This document shows, piece by piece, positions 8,338 through 14,642 of a DNA stretch of 35,042 nucleotides. The notes beneath the pieces were generated by a model. That model did no database searches, was not told the DNA's origin, and saw nothing but the letters and a program-made list of their open reading frames with translations. How positions within the stretch are numbered: position 1 is the stretch's first letter; each line of letters begins with the position of its first letter. Origin of the DNA: a virus; IMG/VR virus record IMGVR_UViG_3300032561_000071, positions 1-35,042 of that record. One strand, 5' to 3'. Made by a program: the position numbers and the translations under genes.

Positions 8338-8482
8338 CGTCTTGTGCAGCTGCCCATGCAGTCTCAGCTTGCCTAGTATGGATGATAATATTTCCGATAG
8401 GATCACCCACAGATCCATGAATATCCTTGGCATAGACAGGATTAGAAATCAAGATAGTAATCGACATAATAAAATACTTCAT
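8282..8482 (-). CDS. small exported protein
   Basis: The 66-residue protein starts at an ATG preceded by AAGGAG at seven bases, which fixes the start. MKYFIMSITILISNPVYA is a signal peptide with a cleavage site after VYA. The mature part of 48 residues begins KDIHGSVGDPIGN and shows no family I know. The 3' end runs 56 bases into the opposing spike gene. The start MKYFIM is also used by the lipoprotein at 19603-19914, so the signal segment may be shared by recombination. Confidence 0.65.
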   Translation of the reverse strand: MKYFIMSITILISNPVYAKDIHGSVGDPIGNIIIHTRQAETAWAAAQDVMKNYPKGRSAHSHVLAR

Positions 8483-8515
8483 GGTTGAACTCCTTATCAA
8501 TTGATTTGGTATAAC

Positions 8516-8536
8516 ACCAATAGATTAATTATTGGT
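8516..8536 (-). terminator. inverted repeat, possible terminator or leader hairpin
   Basis: ACCAATA and TATTGGT form a perfect 7-bp stem with a 7-base loop between two minus-strand genes. There is no U-tract on either side, so its role as terminator is weak; it could be a hairpin in the leader of the small exported protein. Confidence 0.35.
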
Positions 8537-8540
8537 TATC

Positions 8541-8915
8541 TTATGCCAAAGAATTTTTGATGAAGTTATACCCCAAACCGAATTCATATTCGATATAATC
8601 ATAGCCATAAAATTTAAATTGTTCTTCAAGTCCTTCTGCACAAATGAGGATTCGAATAGCGTCTTCACGACTATTGTTCATTGCATCACGAATAATCAGA
8701 ATACGATTATTGAAATCAGCTTCCCGATTTTTTTGTTCAATCCGTTCACGTTCAATAGAAGCGTCAGAAATTTCACAAACTTCATCCCAAATTGCTTGCT
8801 TACCGTCATCATCAGCACTCTTCCACTGTTGCCAGAAATTAGAAGTAGGACGATATCCGTATGCATCCTTATGGATATCCGAAATAAGATTTTCATCAAA
8901 AGTGTGATTGGTCAT
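8541..8915 (-). CDS. phage protein of unknown function
   Basis: The 124-residue, acidic protein (MTNHTFDENLISDI, then WQQWKSADDDGKQAIWDEV) has no domain I recognise. A long charged helix (residues 50-80, IERERIEQKNREADF) precedes a tyrosine-rich end with FYGYDYIEYEFGLGY. GGAAG before the ATG is the ribosome-binding site. A shrunken, degenerate copy of this gene is fused to the 3' end of the upstream gene at 8979-9329. Confidence 0.6.
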   Translation of the reverse strand: MTNHTFDENLISDIHKDAYGYRPTSNFWQQWKSADDDGKQAIWDEVCEISDASIERERIEQKNREADFNNRILIIRDAMNNSREDAIRILICAEGLEEQFKFYGYDYIEYEFGLGYNFIKNSLA

Positions 8916-8957
8916 AATGACTTCCTTTGCGTGAATATCCTCTTCTAATATATTTTA

Positions 8958-8970
8958 ATTATAGTGTCAA
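8958..8970 (-). promoter_or_regulatory. possible promoter elements (TTGACA and TATAAT)
   Basis: TTGACA (8970-8965) is followed one base later by a perfect TATAAT (8963-8958) in the 63-base gap before the 124-residue gene. The two are too close to act as one promoter, so the TATAAT would need a weak AAATTT box at 8986-8981 as its -35. Which box is used is unclear. Confidence 0.35.
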
Positions 8971-8978
8971 CATTTATT

Positions 8979-9329
8979 TTAAATTTTTGACTTCGATATA
9001 ATCATATAGATAAAATCTAAAATCTTCTGCCAGAAATTAGAAATGATATTTTTATCAAAAGTGTGATTAATTATAATGACTTCCTTTGCGTGAATATCCT
9101 CATCCAAAAATATTAAATGAGGATTACCATTGTGCTTACACCATGCCAAAGCGACCTGTGCCTCATCGGATGTAGGTGATGATCTGGATCTAATTCTATC
9201 GACCGTTTCCAATAATTCTAATGCACCATCACGCATCCATTTTGGTAGATCTTCATTTGTTGATTTATCCAATAGTCTTTGTCTAAACTCATTATAACGT
9301 TGAGTTTGTTTAATTTCTTCGTCTGTCAT
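8979..9329 (-). CDS. phage protein with a fused remnant of the neighbouring gene
   Basis: The 116-residue protein has its own first 75 residues (MTDEEIKQTQRYNEFRQRLL, WMRDGALELLETVDRI, ALAWCKHNGNPHLIFLDED). From IHAKEV onward it reads through what was the ribosome-binding site and start of a copy of the next gene: INHTFDKNIISNFWQ aligns with MTNHTFDENLIS and SNFWQ of the 124-residue protein. The former ATG is now ATT. The tail then runs out of frame through a shortened relic. The first part is probably the functional part; its role is unknown. Confidence 0.6.
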   Translation of the reverse strand: MTDEEIKQTQRYNEFRQRLLDKSTNEDLPKWMRDGALELLETVDRIRSRSSPTSDEAQVALAWCKHNGNPHLIFLDEDIHAKEVIIINHTFDKNIISNFWQKILDFIYMIISKSKI

Positions 9330-9343
9330 AAATTTTCCTTAAT

Positions 9344-9374
9344 AAAAAAGGGGAGAGATTTCTCCCTCCCCTTT
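9344..9374 (-). terminator. Rho-independent terminator of the outer-membrane barrel gene
   Basis: On the minus strand a GC-rich stem (GGGGA with TCCCC, then GAGA with TCTC, two bulged bases) is followed by TTTTTT. It lies 34 bases after the stop of the 9408-9887 gene. Confidence 0.8.
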
Positions 9375-9407
9375 CCCCGCCTATTCTAAATCAGCCCATG
9401 CTCTAAT

Positions 9408-9887
9408 TTAGAATCGTAGAGTTGCCGTAGCAGCTACAGCATTCTTATGGGTAGATCCCAAATCATGATATTGGTATTGGGCACCTACAGATACCGGACC
9501 AACAACATTAACCTCGACACCGCCAGTGAAAACAGCTCCCTTAATGGAACGAGCATTAAAATCACGGAAATTATCATATGCCGCACCAGCATAAAGAAGC
9601 GCATGGTTATTCAATTCGTAACCAACTCGGCCACCAACGTTGATGTCAGAACGATCAAATACGTTTGACAACCCAGCTTCTACACCTACCGTAACAGGTC
9701 CGACAAGCTTTGCATCATATCCAGCTTCTACGCCATAATTGAAACTATGGTTCGCAGGCACATTTGTAACATCCTGATAGCCAGCTGTCGCTGTCACACG
9801 AGGTCCAGTAAAGCTATCTGCCATAGCAGGAGTTGCAGCAAATGCAAGGACAGCTGTAGCGATAGCAAACAAAATAGACTTATTCAT
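9408..9887 (-). CDS. outer-membrane beta-barrel protein with signal peptide
   Basis: The 159-residue protein has a clear signal peptide (MNKSILFAIATAVLAFAATPAMA, cut before DSFTG). Alternating strands follow: VTATAGYQDV, FNYGVEAGYDA, VTVGVEAGLSN, INVGGRVGYEL, ALLYAGAAYDN, AVFTGGVEV, VSVGAQYQYHD, and a final strand ending in F (AATATLRF). This is an 8-strand barrel of the OmpA-transmembrane/Ail-Lom type. It should insert in the host outer membrane. It has its own terminator and a sharp ribosome-binding site (AAAGGAATG before the ATG region). Possible roles are exclusion of other phages or altered host surface; neither can be shown here. Confidence 0.8.
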   Translation of the reverse strand: MNKSILFAIATAVLAFAATPAMADSFTGPRVTATAGYQDVTNVPANHSFNYGVEAGYDAKLVGPVTVGVEAGLSNVFDRSDINVGGRVGYELNNHALLYAGAAYDNFRDFNARSIKGAVFTGGVEVNVVGPVSVGAQYQYHDLGSTHKNAVAATATLRF

Positions 9888-9908
9888 ATATTCATTCCTT
9901 TAATAATA

Positions 9909-10028
9909 TTAGTTTAGTTTAGACTTAAGCTCTTCTGCCTTGGCTTTCCATAAGGCTTGGAACTTAGGATTCTTTGCCCTTGCCATCAGGTCATAGAATT
10001 TCGAAATAGTTTCTATAGGGTTAAACAT
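9909..10028 (-). CDS. 39-residue basic helical protein
   Basis: A short frame MFNPIETISKFYDLMARAKN, then PKFQALWKAKAEELKSKLN, starts inside the last codons of the upstream gene (ATG overlaps its stop) and ends at TAA 9911-9909. The coupling and amphipathic lysine-rich helix argue for a real gene. Function unknown. Confidence 0.5.
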   Translation of the reverse strand: MFNPIETISKFYDLMARAKNPKFQALWKAKAEELKSKLN

Positions 10029-10383
10029 TTTTATTTTCTCTGTTGTATTGTTCGACACTGCGCATGCCTGCGGGAGAAATAATTACTTGACCTCTTGCAG
10101 AATCTCCATAATCAGCAAAAGTCAACCAATGAAGATTTTCTTTTCCTACAAGATTTACAAAATCGGCCATTACTTTTCGTGTCATTCTAGGCAGATCCCG
10201 ATATACCCAATCGATTTTATCTGGAAAGCATTCACGAACTAGAGAAGCTTCTAATTCATCAGACAGCTTCTTTAACTCTTGCATTTCTTCCTTTGTGAAT
10301 GGATTATTACCAGCCATACAATTACACCTTTCGATTCCACAATATACAAAACATTTCTTATTGATTAACTCGGGTCCATACAT
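10021..10383 (-). CDS. phage protein of unknown function with an N-terminal cysteine cluster
   Basis: The 120-residue frame begins MYGPELINKKCFVYCGIERCNC; four cysteines in the first 22 residues could bind metal. The ATG at 10383 has AAGGA twelve bases upstream and overlaps the nucleotidyltransferase gene by 19 bases. An internal ATG at 10317 has a better-placed AAAGGT, so a 98-residue form (MAGNNPFTKEEM) is also possible. The rest (DLPRMTRKVMADFVNLVG, SARGQVIISPAGMRSVEQY) is not a family I know. Confidence 0.55.
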   Translation of the reverse strand: MYGPELINKKCFVYCGIERCNCMAGNNPFTKEEMQELKKLSDELEASLVRECFPDKIDWVYRDLPRMTRKVMADFVNLVGKENLHWLTFADYGDSARGQVIISPAGMRSVEQYNRENKNV

Positions 10384-10907
10384 TCTTTATAAATCCTTGA
10401 TCTTACGTCATTTGCCGACATACCTTCCGTATCTAAAGAATTTAGAAAATTGGCAATATGATCCAATCCTTCATAGAGATAAGGTTTAGGTGTCTTACTA
10501 ACATTTGCATCATAGATCTTTTTACGTAGACCAGACGAACTAAAATGATGATCACGAGAACAATAATGAATCTTAATAGGTAAATTAGCCCCTGTAAAAG
10601 TATGATTATGTTTGTAATCAGCACCAAGAAATCTAACATCAATTGGATACGTTGTCAAGATAGCATATAGATCATCTTCTGTTTCGTATGGAATAATTGT
10701 GGCACCTGATGCAAAAATACAACTACTTAATTGTAACCATCGTTCGAAATATGATTGGATAGGTCTGTTCTTCTCAGGGCGATCTATAGTGGGATCAGTA
10801 TGCAATCCAATATAGAGGTGGCTACAATTCTCCCTACATTCCTTAAGCATTAGTAAATGCCCAGCATGTAAAAGATCAAATGAAGAAGCTATGAAACCAT
10901 TTGTCAT
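10365..10907 (-). CDS. cytidylyltransferase-like nucleotidyltransferase (TagD/HldE-C type)
   Basis: The true start is the ATG at 10907, which overlaps the preceding gene's stop as ATGA; the longer frame has no ribosome-binding site. The 180-residue protein has FIASSFDLLHAGHLLML with the HxGH nucleotide-binding motif, IGLHTDPTI, RPIQSYFERW, YPIDVRFLGADY and a C-terminal HHFSSSGLRKKI in place of the usual ISTTxLRxRI. Such enzymes transfer a nucleotide from CTP or ATP to a sugar- or glycerol-phosphate. It might supply the missing activation step of the heptose module at 27-29 kb, but it is 17 kb away and that link is speculative. Confidence 0.7.
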   Translation of the reverse strand: MTNGFIASSFDLLHAGHLLMLKECRENCSHLYIGLHTDPTIDRPEKNRPIQSYFERWLQLSSCIFASGATIIPYETEDDLYAILTTYPIDVRFLGADYKHNHTFTGANLPIKIHYCSRDHHFSSSGLRKKIYDANVSKTPKPYLYEGLDHIANFLNSLDTEGMSANDVRSRIYKECMDPS

Positions 10908-11110
10908 GAATTTAAAATCGCTTCTACCAAAAAGATAAACCCTACTGTGATCACTATAAGATCCATAGCACATTTAGTGATATAATATGCAATACGAGAC
11001 ACCATAGAAAACCTATGTATTGGATTATTCTTGTCGAATGTACGGGCTATATCACATACTCCAATCCACAACATTAAAAATGTAAGAATGTAATAAAATA
11101 TCATCACCAT
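10904..11110 (-). CDS. small membrane protein
   Basis: The 68-residue protein has two hydrophobic segments, YYILTFLMLWIGVCDIA and CAMDLIVITVGFIFLVEAIL, separated by a charged loop. GAGG precedes the ATG by ten bases. It overlaps both neighbours by a few bases and is coupled to the 55-residue membrane protein upstream. No family recognised. Confidence 0.55.
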   Translation of the reverse strand: MVMIFYYILTFLMLWIGVCDIARTFDKNNPIHRFSMVSRIAYYITKCAMDLIVITVGFIFLVEAILNS

Positions 11111-11271
11111 TTGGTTAAAACCTCATATAAACTTTTTATCATATACTTAATAAGTGCAACAGGCCACCATACAAGTTCCGAAGTGGTCATAAAATTTCCA
11201 GCTCCACCAATTACGAGAAACAATCCAATTATAGGCCATGCTAAAGTCACAAGAAAAATAATCATACTCAT
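11104..11271 (-). CDS. small membrane protein, 55 residues
   Basis: MSMIIFLVTLAWPIIGLFLV opens the frame and is strongly hydrophobic; the rest (GGAGNFMTTSELVWWPVALI) holds a second short hydrophobic stretch. AGGGAA precedes the ATG. Its stop overlaps the ATG of the 68-residue membrane protein, so the two are probably made together. Confidence 0.5.
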   Translation of the reverse strand: MSMIIFLVTLAWPIIGLFLVIGGAGNFMTTSELVWWPVALIKYMIKSLYEVLTKW

Positions 11272-11297
11272 ATTTTAATTTCCCTTTTATTCACGGT

Positions 11298-11762
11298 CTA
11301 TTGTGGTGCATGGCGAGTAGTTTGTTTTGCAAGAAAGAACATAATTCGAGGCATATAATTCGCAGCTTGTTTGAGTAAATTACGTGCCTCACATTCCCAT
11401 TCCACCGCTTCAGCTAAGATTTCTTTGGTATTGGTAAGCTTGGCGTTGGTTATATCGAGTAATTCTTTAGCGTATTTTAGGGCAGTTATGCGGTGATCTG
11501 CATCTTCTCTGAGAGCTATCACGTTACGTTTAAGATGAGCAACCTCATACCGTAGTTCAGTAATCACGGTGGCGGCTCGTCCCTCATATGTTTTATCTGG
11601 TGTGGGCCAAGAATATAAATCGGTGCGTCCATCTAGATTGTCAGTTTGGCGTAGTGACTTCGCTTCGGCCATCATCTTACTAATTTCCGAAGAGGCAATA
11701 GCAGATAAGTAAAGTTGTTCCACCAGTGCATTCAGTTCATCTTCAGGCATTTGGTTAGTCAT
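11298..11762 (-). CDS. coiled-coil phage protein of unknown function
   Basis: The 154-residue protein is largely helical; residues 65-130 (ITELRYEVAHLKRNVIALRE, then KYAKELLDITNAKL) predict a coiled coil. The LAEAV segment near the end resembles LAEAVQLLRNW in the gene at 12234-12551, so the two may share an adaptor module common in alphaproteobacterial phages. The ATG overlaps the upstream membrane-protein gene by eight bases. Ribosome-binding site is weak (GAGAC). Confidence 0.55.
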   Translation of the reverse strand: MTNQMPEDELNALVEQLYLSAIASSEISKMMAEAKSLRQTDNLDGRTDLYSWPTPDKTYEGRAATVITELRYEVAHLKRNVIALREDADHRITALKYAKELLDITNAKLTNTKEILAEAVEWECEARNLLKQAANYMPRIMFFLAKQTTRHAPQ

Positions 11763-11943
11763 GGTTAGTGTCTCGTTCTACATCGTTACTGAGACGACCA
11801 AAAATAAAACCAAGAACCATAGCACTAACGGGACCAAAAAATGCATTCCAATTCATTGAATCGCCACACATACCCACGCCAGCAATTGCCATAAAAATTG
11901 GTGATATAATCATTGCCACGATAAAATATAATATATTCTTCAT
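11755..11943 (-). CDS. small membrane protein
   Basis: The start MKNILYF at 11943 is preceded by AAGGGAAG; the longer frame is not needed. The 62-residue protein has two membrane spans (FIVAMIISPIFMAIAGVGM and AFFGPVSAMVLGFIFGRL) and a short acidic tail. It sits one base after the stop of the 98-residue gene. No family recognised. Confidence 0.55.
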   Translation of the reverse strand: MKNILYFIVAMIISPIFMAIAGVGMCGDSMNWNAFFGPVSAMVLGFIFGRLSNDVERDTNHD

Positions 11944-11944
11944 A

Positions 11945-12241
11945 TCACTTCCCTTTATTTTGGTTTGTGAGAAAGGCTTTGGCACGTTTTAAATGATCTG
12001 ATGATCCGGCAATAACACCTGATGTCAAGCATTCGATAATGGATACTGCTAATTCCAAAGTTGCTTCAGTATCAGTTAAACGATCCTCGGCTGCGATTCT
12101 GTGGCGGGCGAAGGCTTGGACAGGTACTTCATGATCCCATTGCCCATCGACTATCCCCTCCCCAGCGCCTTCTGTGTGCGGGAATGTCCAGCGCACTAAT
12201 GCTCCAGCCGCTTCCCTATCCGCTTGCGTCGCCTCAATCAT
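11945..12241 (-). CDS. QAFARHRI-type phage protein
   Basis: The 98-residue protein starts MIEATQADREAAGALV and contains HEVPVQAFARHRIAAEDRL. I recognise this combination (TQADRxAA, then VQAFARHRxxAE) from small proteins of phages and prophages of alphaproteobacteria; no function is known. The gene is richer in G+C than its neighbours, which suggests transfer from a GC-rich phage. Its ATG overlaps the stop of the upstream gene. Confidence 0.65.
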   Translation of the reverse strand: MIEATQADREAAGALVRWTFPHTEGAGEGIVDGQWDHEVPVQAFARHRIAAEDRLTDTEATLELAVSIIECLTSGVIAGSSDHLKRAKAFLTNQNKGK

Positions 12242-12551
12242 GGCTGGTGTCCTGTTCTGCGAGAAAGTCAGAAACTGGCGGTGGTAAATCGCAGGGATCC
12301 ACCCAATTTCTTAACAGCTGCACCGCCTCCGCCAGCCGTGCCTTAGTGTCTATCAAATCCTTCAAGTGTGTTGCAGCAGCTTTAGCAGTTGCTTGGTATG
12401 CCGTTTTCATATCATTCATTGCAGACAACATACGGAATTTTTCTTCTTTCAATTCAGCGAGTTCTTTATCTAGAATATCTAGTTCTTTAACTAGAGCATC
12501 CCGCTCATCCCGCATTTCACACCAAGTCTTGTCATCATCATGTATCATCAT
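12234..12551 (-). CDS. coiled-coil phage protein of unknown function
   Basis: The protein (105 residues from the ATG at 12551, AAAGG just upstream; a second ATG follows at once) has a long coiled coil (RDERDALVKELDILDKELAE) and an AAAATHLKDLIDTKARLAEAVQ segment. The tail DPCDLPPPVSDFLAEQ is coded by GC-rich DNA unlike the rest of the window. It opens the mixed-origin block 11298-12551. Confidence 0.55.
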   Translation of the reverse strand: MMIHDDDKTWCEMRDERDALVKELDILDKELAELKEEKFRMLSAMNDMKTAYQATAKAAATHLKDLIDTKARLAEAVQLLRNWVDPCDLPPPVSDFLAEQDTSHD

Positions 12552-12582
12552 AAAACCTTTCACTTAATTTATGTCTCTAAAC

Positions 12583-12601
12583 GCATAAAATAAGTTTATG
12601 C
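12583..12601 (-). terminator. hairpin after the exoribonuclease gene
   Basis: GCATAAA and TTTATGC form a perfect 7-bp stem around ATAAG, 14 bases after the exoribonuclease stop. Only GTTT follows on the minus strand, so this is at best a weak terminator. Confidence 0.35.
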
Positions 12602-12614
12602 TATAAAGGACATA

Positions 12615-13073
12615 TTATGGATTCATCCATTTTTCTTTAAGTGCCATCGCATCCCACCACGCATTATGGCGAACAGCATTTTCAAGTTTACTTGGATATG
12701 AGTCCACCCTTACCATACGAAAGGTGAGGTTGTCAAGCCCTACCATCATACCCGGTCCAGTAATTAAACATTCATTAAAATATTTAATATCATCTGGCCA
12801 ATCTGCAATTATAACCGGATCACGATCATTTCCGATAAGGGTTTTAATCTTTCTACCAATATCGGCTGTATTATCACATTTATATGCCATACCGGGAAGA
12901 GGACTTGGAATATCCCATAGAATGGGAAGAACATTATCCTTTACCCATTGTTCACATTTCTTTTTCGATACAGGAGCTACACAATAAATGCTTTCACCAT
13001 CCTGCCTGACCAATGCAAGAGAGATTAATTCTCCGCCGAATCCATTAAATTCACAATCTAAAAAATAAATCAT
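12615..13073 (-). CDS. 3'-5' exoribonuclease, DEDD family (Rv2179c-like)
   Basis: The 152-residue protein has the DEDD layout: MIYFLDCEFNGFGGELISLAL (the DxE of motif I), VIIADWPDDIKYFNE (motif II aspartate) and AVRHNAWWDAMALK (motif III with H and D). This matches the Rv2179c-like phage/bacterial 3'-5' exoribonucleases of the same size. It would trim RNA 3' ends in the infected cell. Start coupled to the 78-residue gene (GTATGA overlap). Confidence 0.75.
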   Translation of the reverse strand: MIYFLDCEFNGFGGELISLALVRQDGESIYCVAPVSKKKCEQWVKDNVLPILWDIPSPLPGMAYKCDNTADIGRKIKTLIGNDRDPVIIADWPDDIKYFNECLITGPGMMVGLDNLTFRMVRVDSYPSKLENAVRHNAWWDAMALKEKWMNP

Positions 13074-13306
13074 ACCAATTCTTCTCTATAAAAAGTATGA
13101 CCATATCCATCTACAGTTATACCATATAATTTTTCATACCAATCTGGGATATACCGTTTAGGAGCTTTAGCAAAGAAGTCTTTAAATGCATCCAACCATA
13201 CTTTCCGATCTTTCAAATCAGCACTATACGATAGGGTAAACAAAGATTGATTTGGTATCAATTCCATATCATCTGTTAAAACAGTAAATCTTGTAGGCAT
13301 GCTCAT
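13070..13306 (-). CDS. phage protein of unknown function
   Basis: The 78-residue protein (MSMPTRFTVLTDD, AFKDFFAKAPKRYIPDWYEK) has an AAAAGG ribosome-binding site and is coupled to the exoribonuclease gene by overlapping stop and start. No domain recognised. Confidence 0.55.
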   Translation of the reverse strand: MSMPTRFTVLTDDMELIPNQSLFTLSYSADLKDRKVWLDAFKDFFAKAPKRYIPDWYEKLYGITVDGYGHTFYREELV

Positions 13307-13318
13307 AATATAAACCTT

Positions 13319-13690
13319 TTATCTTGGTGCTCTTCGCTCTATAACATGATGAATAAATTTCTCAGGAGAAAAATATTTCTCAAATATGGCCAATACTAAC
13401 ATAGGATCATATGGTTTGCAAGAAAAAATATCAACATAGGCAGAATTGCCGTCAGACGGGCAAAAATGTGCCGATATATTAGAGTCTTGTAAAAGCTGAT
13501 AAATGGAGAATCCAACCTTATTAGGATCGTTGGTTTCACACCATACGATTTGAAGATCCCCAATTTTAATCATTTCGATACGTTCAAGAAGTTCATCTAT
13601 AAACTTTTGAAATGTTATCTTACAATTAATAGCATCTGAATTACAATTAGATGCATCGATGGCAGTCAACCATCCCCAAGGTTCTTCCAT
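13319..13690 (-). CDS. SpeD-like pyruvoyl decarboxylase homologue (AdoMet decarboxylase family)
   Basis: The 123-residue protein matches class-1 SpeD over its length: GWLTAIDASNC corresponds to GxHxxxxxxxC, LLQDSNISAHFCPSDG to the ESHxxIHTWPE processing site, and YVDIFSC to the strand with the proton-donor cysteine. Ser70 (would become the pyruvoyl group), His75 and Cys91 are all kept; the Glu before Ser is Asp and the His after it is Asn. It may decarboxylate AdoMet or, as in some SpeD relatives, arginine or ornithine. Substrate cannot be told from sequence. The ribosome-binding site GGAG lies in a long hairpin, described separately. Confidence 0.7.
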   Translation of the reverse strand: MEEPWGWLTAIDASNCNSDAINCKITFQKFIDELLERIEMIKIGDLQIVWCETNDPNKVGFSIYQLLQDSNISAHFCPSDGNSAYVDIFSCKPYDPMLVLAIFEKYFSPEKFIHHVIERRAPR

Positions 13691-13742
13691 TTTGTTCTCC
13701 GTTTAAAAAGTAAAGAATCTATTTATCAAACGGAGAACAAAA
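13690..13742 (-). promoter_or_regulatory. 15-bp hairpin that buries the ribosome-binding site of the speD-like gene
   Basis: TTTTGTTCTCCGTTT (plus, 13690-13704) and AAACGGAGAACAAAA (13728-13742) are perfect inverted repeats with a 23-base loop. On the mRNA the downstream arm holds the GGAG and touches the AUG, so a transcript containing both arms should be poorly translated. Confidence 0.7.
13720..13727 (-). promoter_or_regulatory. late-promoter-like motif inside the hairpin loop
   Basis: The minus strand reads GATAAATA, one mismatch from the T4 late consensus TATAAATA, inside the loop. A transcript starting just downstream would lack the first arm and expose the ribosome-binding site, the arrangement known for T4 gene e. 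Confidence 0.45.
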
Positions 13743-13745
13743 CGA

Positions 13746-13916
13746 TTACCAATCTAGGTCATCTTCCTCCATAAGTGCTTCTATATTTCTAGTGTGTAGA
13801 GCATTCCGTATCTTTTTTTCTTTTCGATGGGAATTACGATCAAAGATATCTCGCCTAAAATCTCGAACATCATCATATTCATGACTTTTACGCATATCAT
13901 CTTGGCTCTTAGACAT
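13746..13916 (-). CDS. 56-residue highly charged protein
   Basis: The frame MSKSQDDMRKSHEYDDVRDF continues with RRDIFDRNSHRKEKKIRN and ends EEDDLDW. GAGG precedes the ATG by eleven bases and a TTGACA promoter lies upstream. It shows no known domain; the charge pattern suggests a nucleic-acid or protein binder. Confidence 0.5.
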   Translation of the reverse strand: MSKSQDDMRKSHEYDDVRDFRRDIFDRNSHRKEKKIRNALHTRNIEALMEEDDLDW

Positions 13917-13949
13917 TGAAATTAAAACCTCTTCTCAATAAACACAGAT

Positions 13950-13978
13950 TCTTTACTCCTATTTTACTCTGGTGTCAA
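13950..13978 (-). promoter_or_regulatory. sigma70-type promoter
   Basis: TTGACA (13978-13973), 17 bases, then TAAAGA (13955-13950), in the gap before the 56-residue gene. The -35 is perfect, the -10 is weak. Confidence 0.5.
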
Positions 13979-13996
13979 GGGTATATTCATTCCCTA

Positions 13997-14638
13997 TTAC
14001 CCAACCTTCTCCGATTGGTGTGAATTCTTCACATGTTTCGCTAGTGGGCCGGGTAAAAAATTCCCGTCCTCTGCGGATGATATGCAACCAAAAGGGCATG
14101 GCTTTGCTTTGCTTCTGTCCTTTTTTTCGTCCTTTCCCGATACCACAATCTGTGAAGATTGAAGATCTAAAACATCATCTGTTTTTGTAACATTATGCTG
14201 ATTCAAATCTGGCAATAATCCGGGAAATGTGTTATGAACCAAATCATATGTGATATTCTTATAAGGACATCTTTTCTCTTTCATAGCAAGAACAAGTTCT
14301 GCATCGTCTGGATCAAGAGCCTCTAGTAGCTGTACAAACATAGTTTGACGTTTAAGATCTGGAATATTGTCAGCCTGTCCTTTGATGAATAGATAAAGGG
14401 TTCTAGACTCCCTGTAAAGACTTCCTTCACTATCAGCAGCCTTTGGCATCTTTTTAAAGTTAGGTGCGCCTTCAGGAAGGTTAAATACTACGTCAGGGTG
14501 AAACATATACATCAAAATTTGTACGAGTGGTTTAATGCTTGCACATGTACCCAATGCATCTTGGCGTTGTTTAGGATCTTTAATTCCAGAAATAATCTTG
14601 AGAATTTCAGAAATCCCCTGTCTACGCTGTTCAGTCAT
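13997..14638 (-). CDS. DUF6433-type T4-superfamily protein with C-terminal zinc-finger-like motif
   Basis: The 213-residue protein matches a family common in T4-like phages: VFNLPEGAPNFKK, LYRESRTLYLFIKG, QTMFVQLLEALDPDDAELVL, then ITYDLVHNTFPGLLPDL. Function unknown. The C-terminus adds CPFGC and HVKNSH, a spacing that could form a zinc finger. AAGGCG precedes the ATG. The 48-residue gene just upstream is coupled (TGATAATATG). Confidence 0.65.
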   Translation of the reverse strand: MTEQRRQGISEILKIISGIKDPKQRQDALGTCASIKPLVQILMYMFHPDVVFNLPEGAPNFKKMPKAADSEGSLYRESRTLYLFIKGQADNIPDLKRQTMFVQLLEALDPDDAELVLAMKEKRCPYKNITYDLVHNTFPGLLPDLNQHNVTKTDDVLDLQSSQIVVSGKDEKKDRSKAKPCPFGCISSAEDGNFLPGPLAKHVKNSHQSEKVG

Positions 14639-14642
14639 ATTA

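Noticed and set aside
12061-12567. Plus-strand frame of 168 codons
   Set aside because: It is a shadow of two minus-strand genes in the GC-rich patch where stop codons are rare.
13690-13742. Reading the 15-bp repeat before the speD-like gene as a plain terminator
   Set aside because: No U-tract follows on the minus strand and the arm includes the ribosome-binding site right before the start codon, which fits translational control better.
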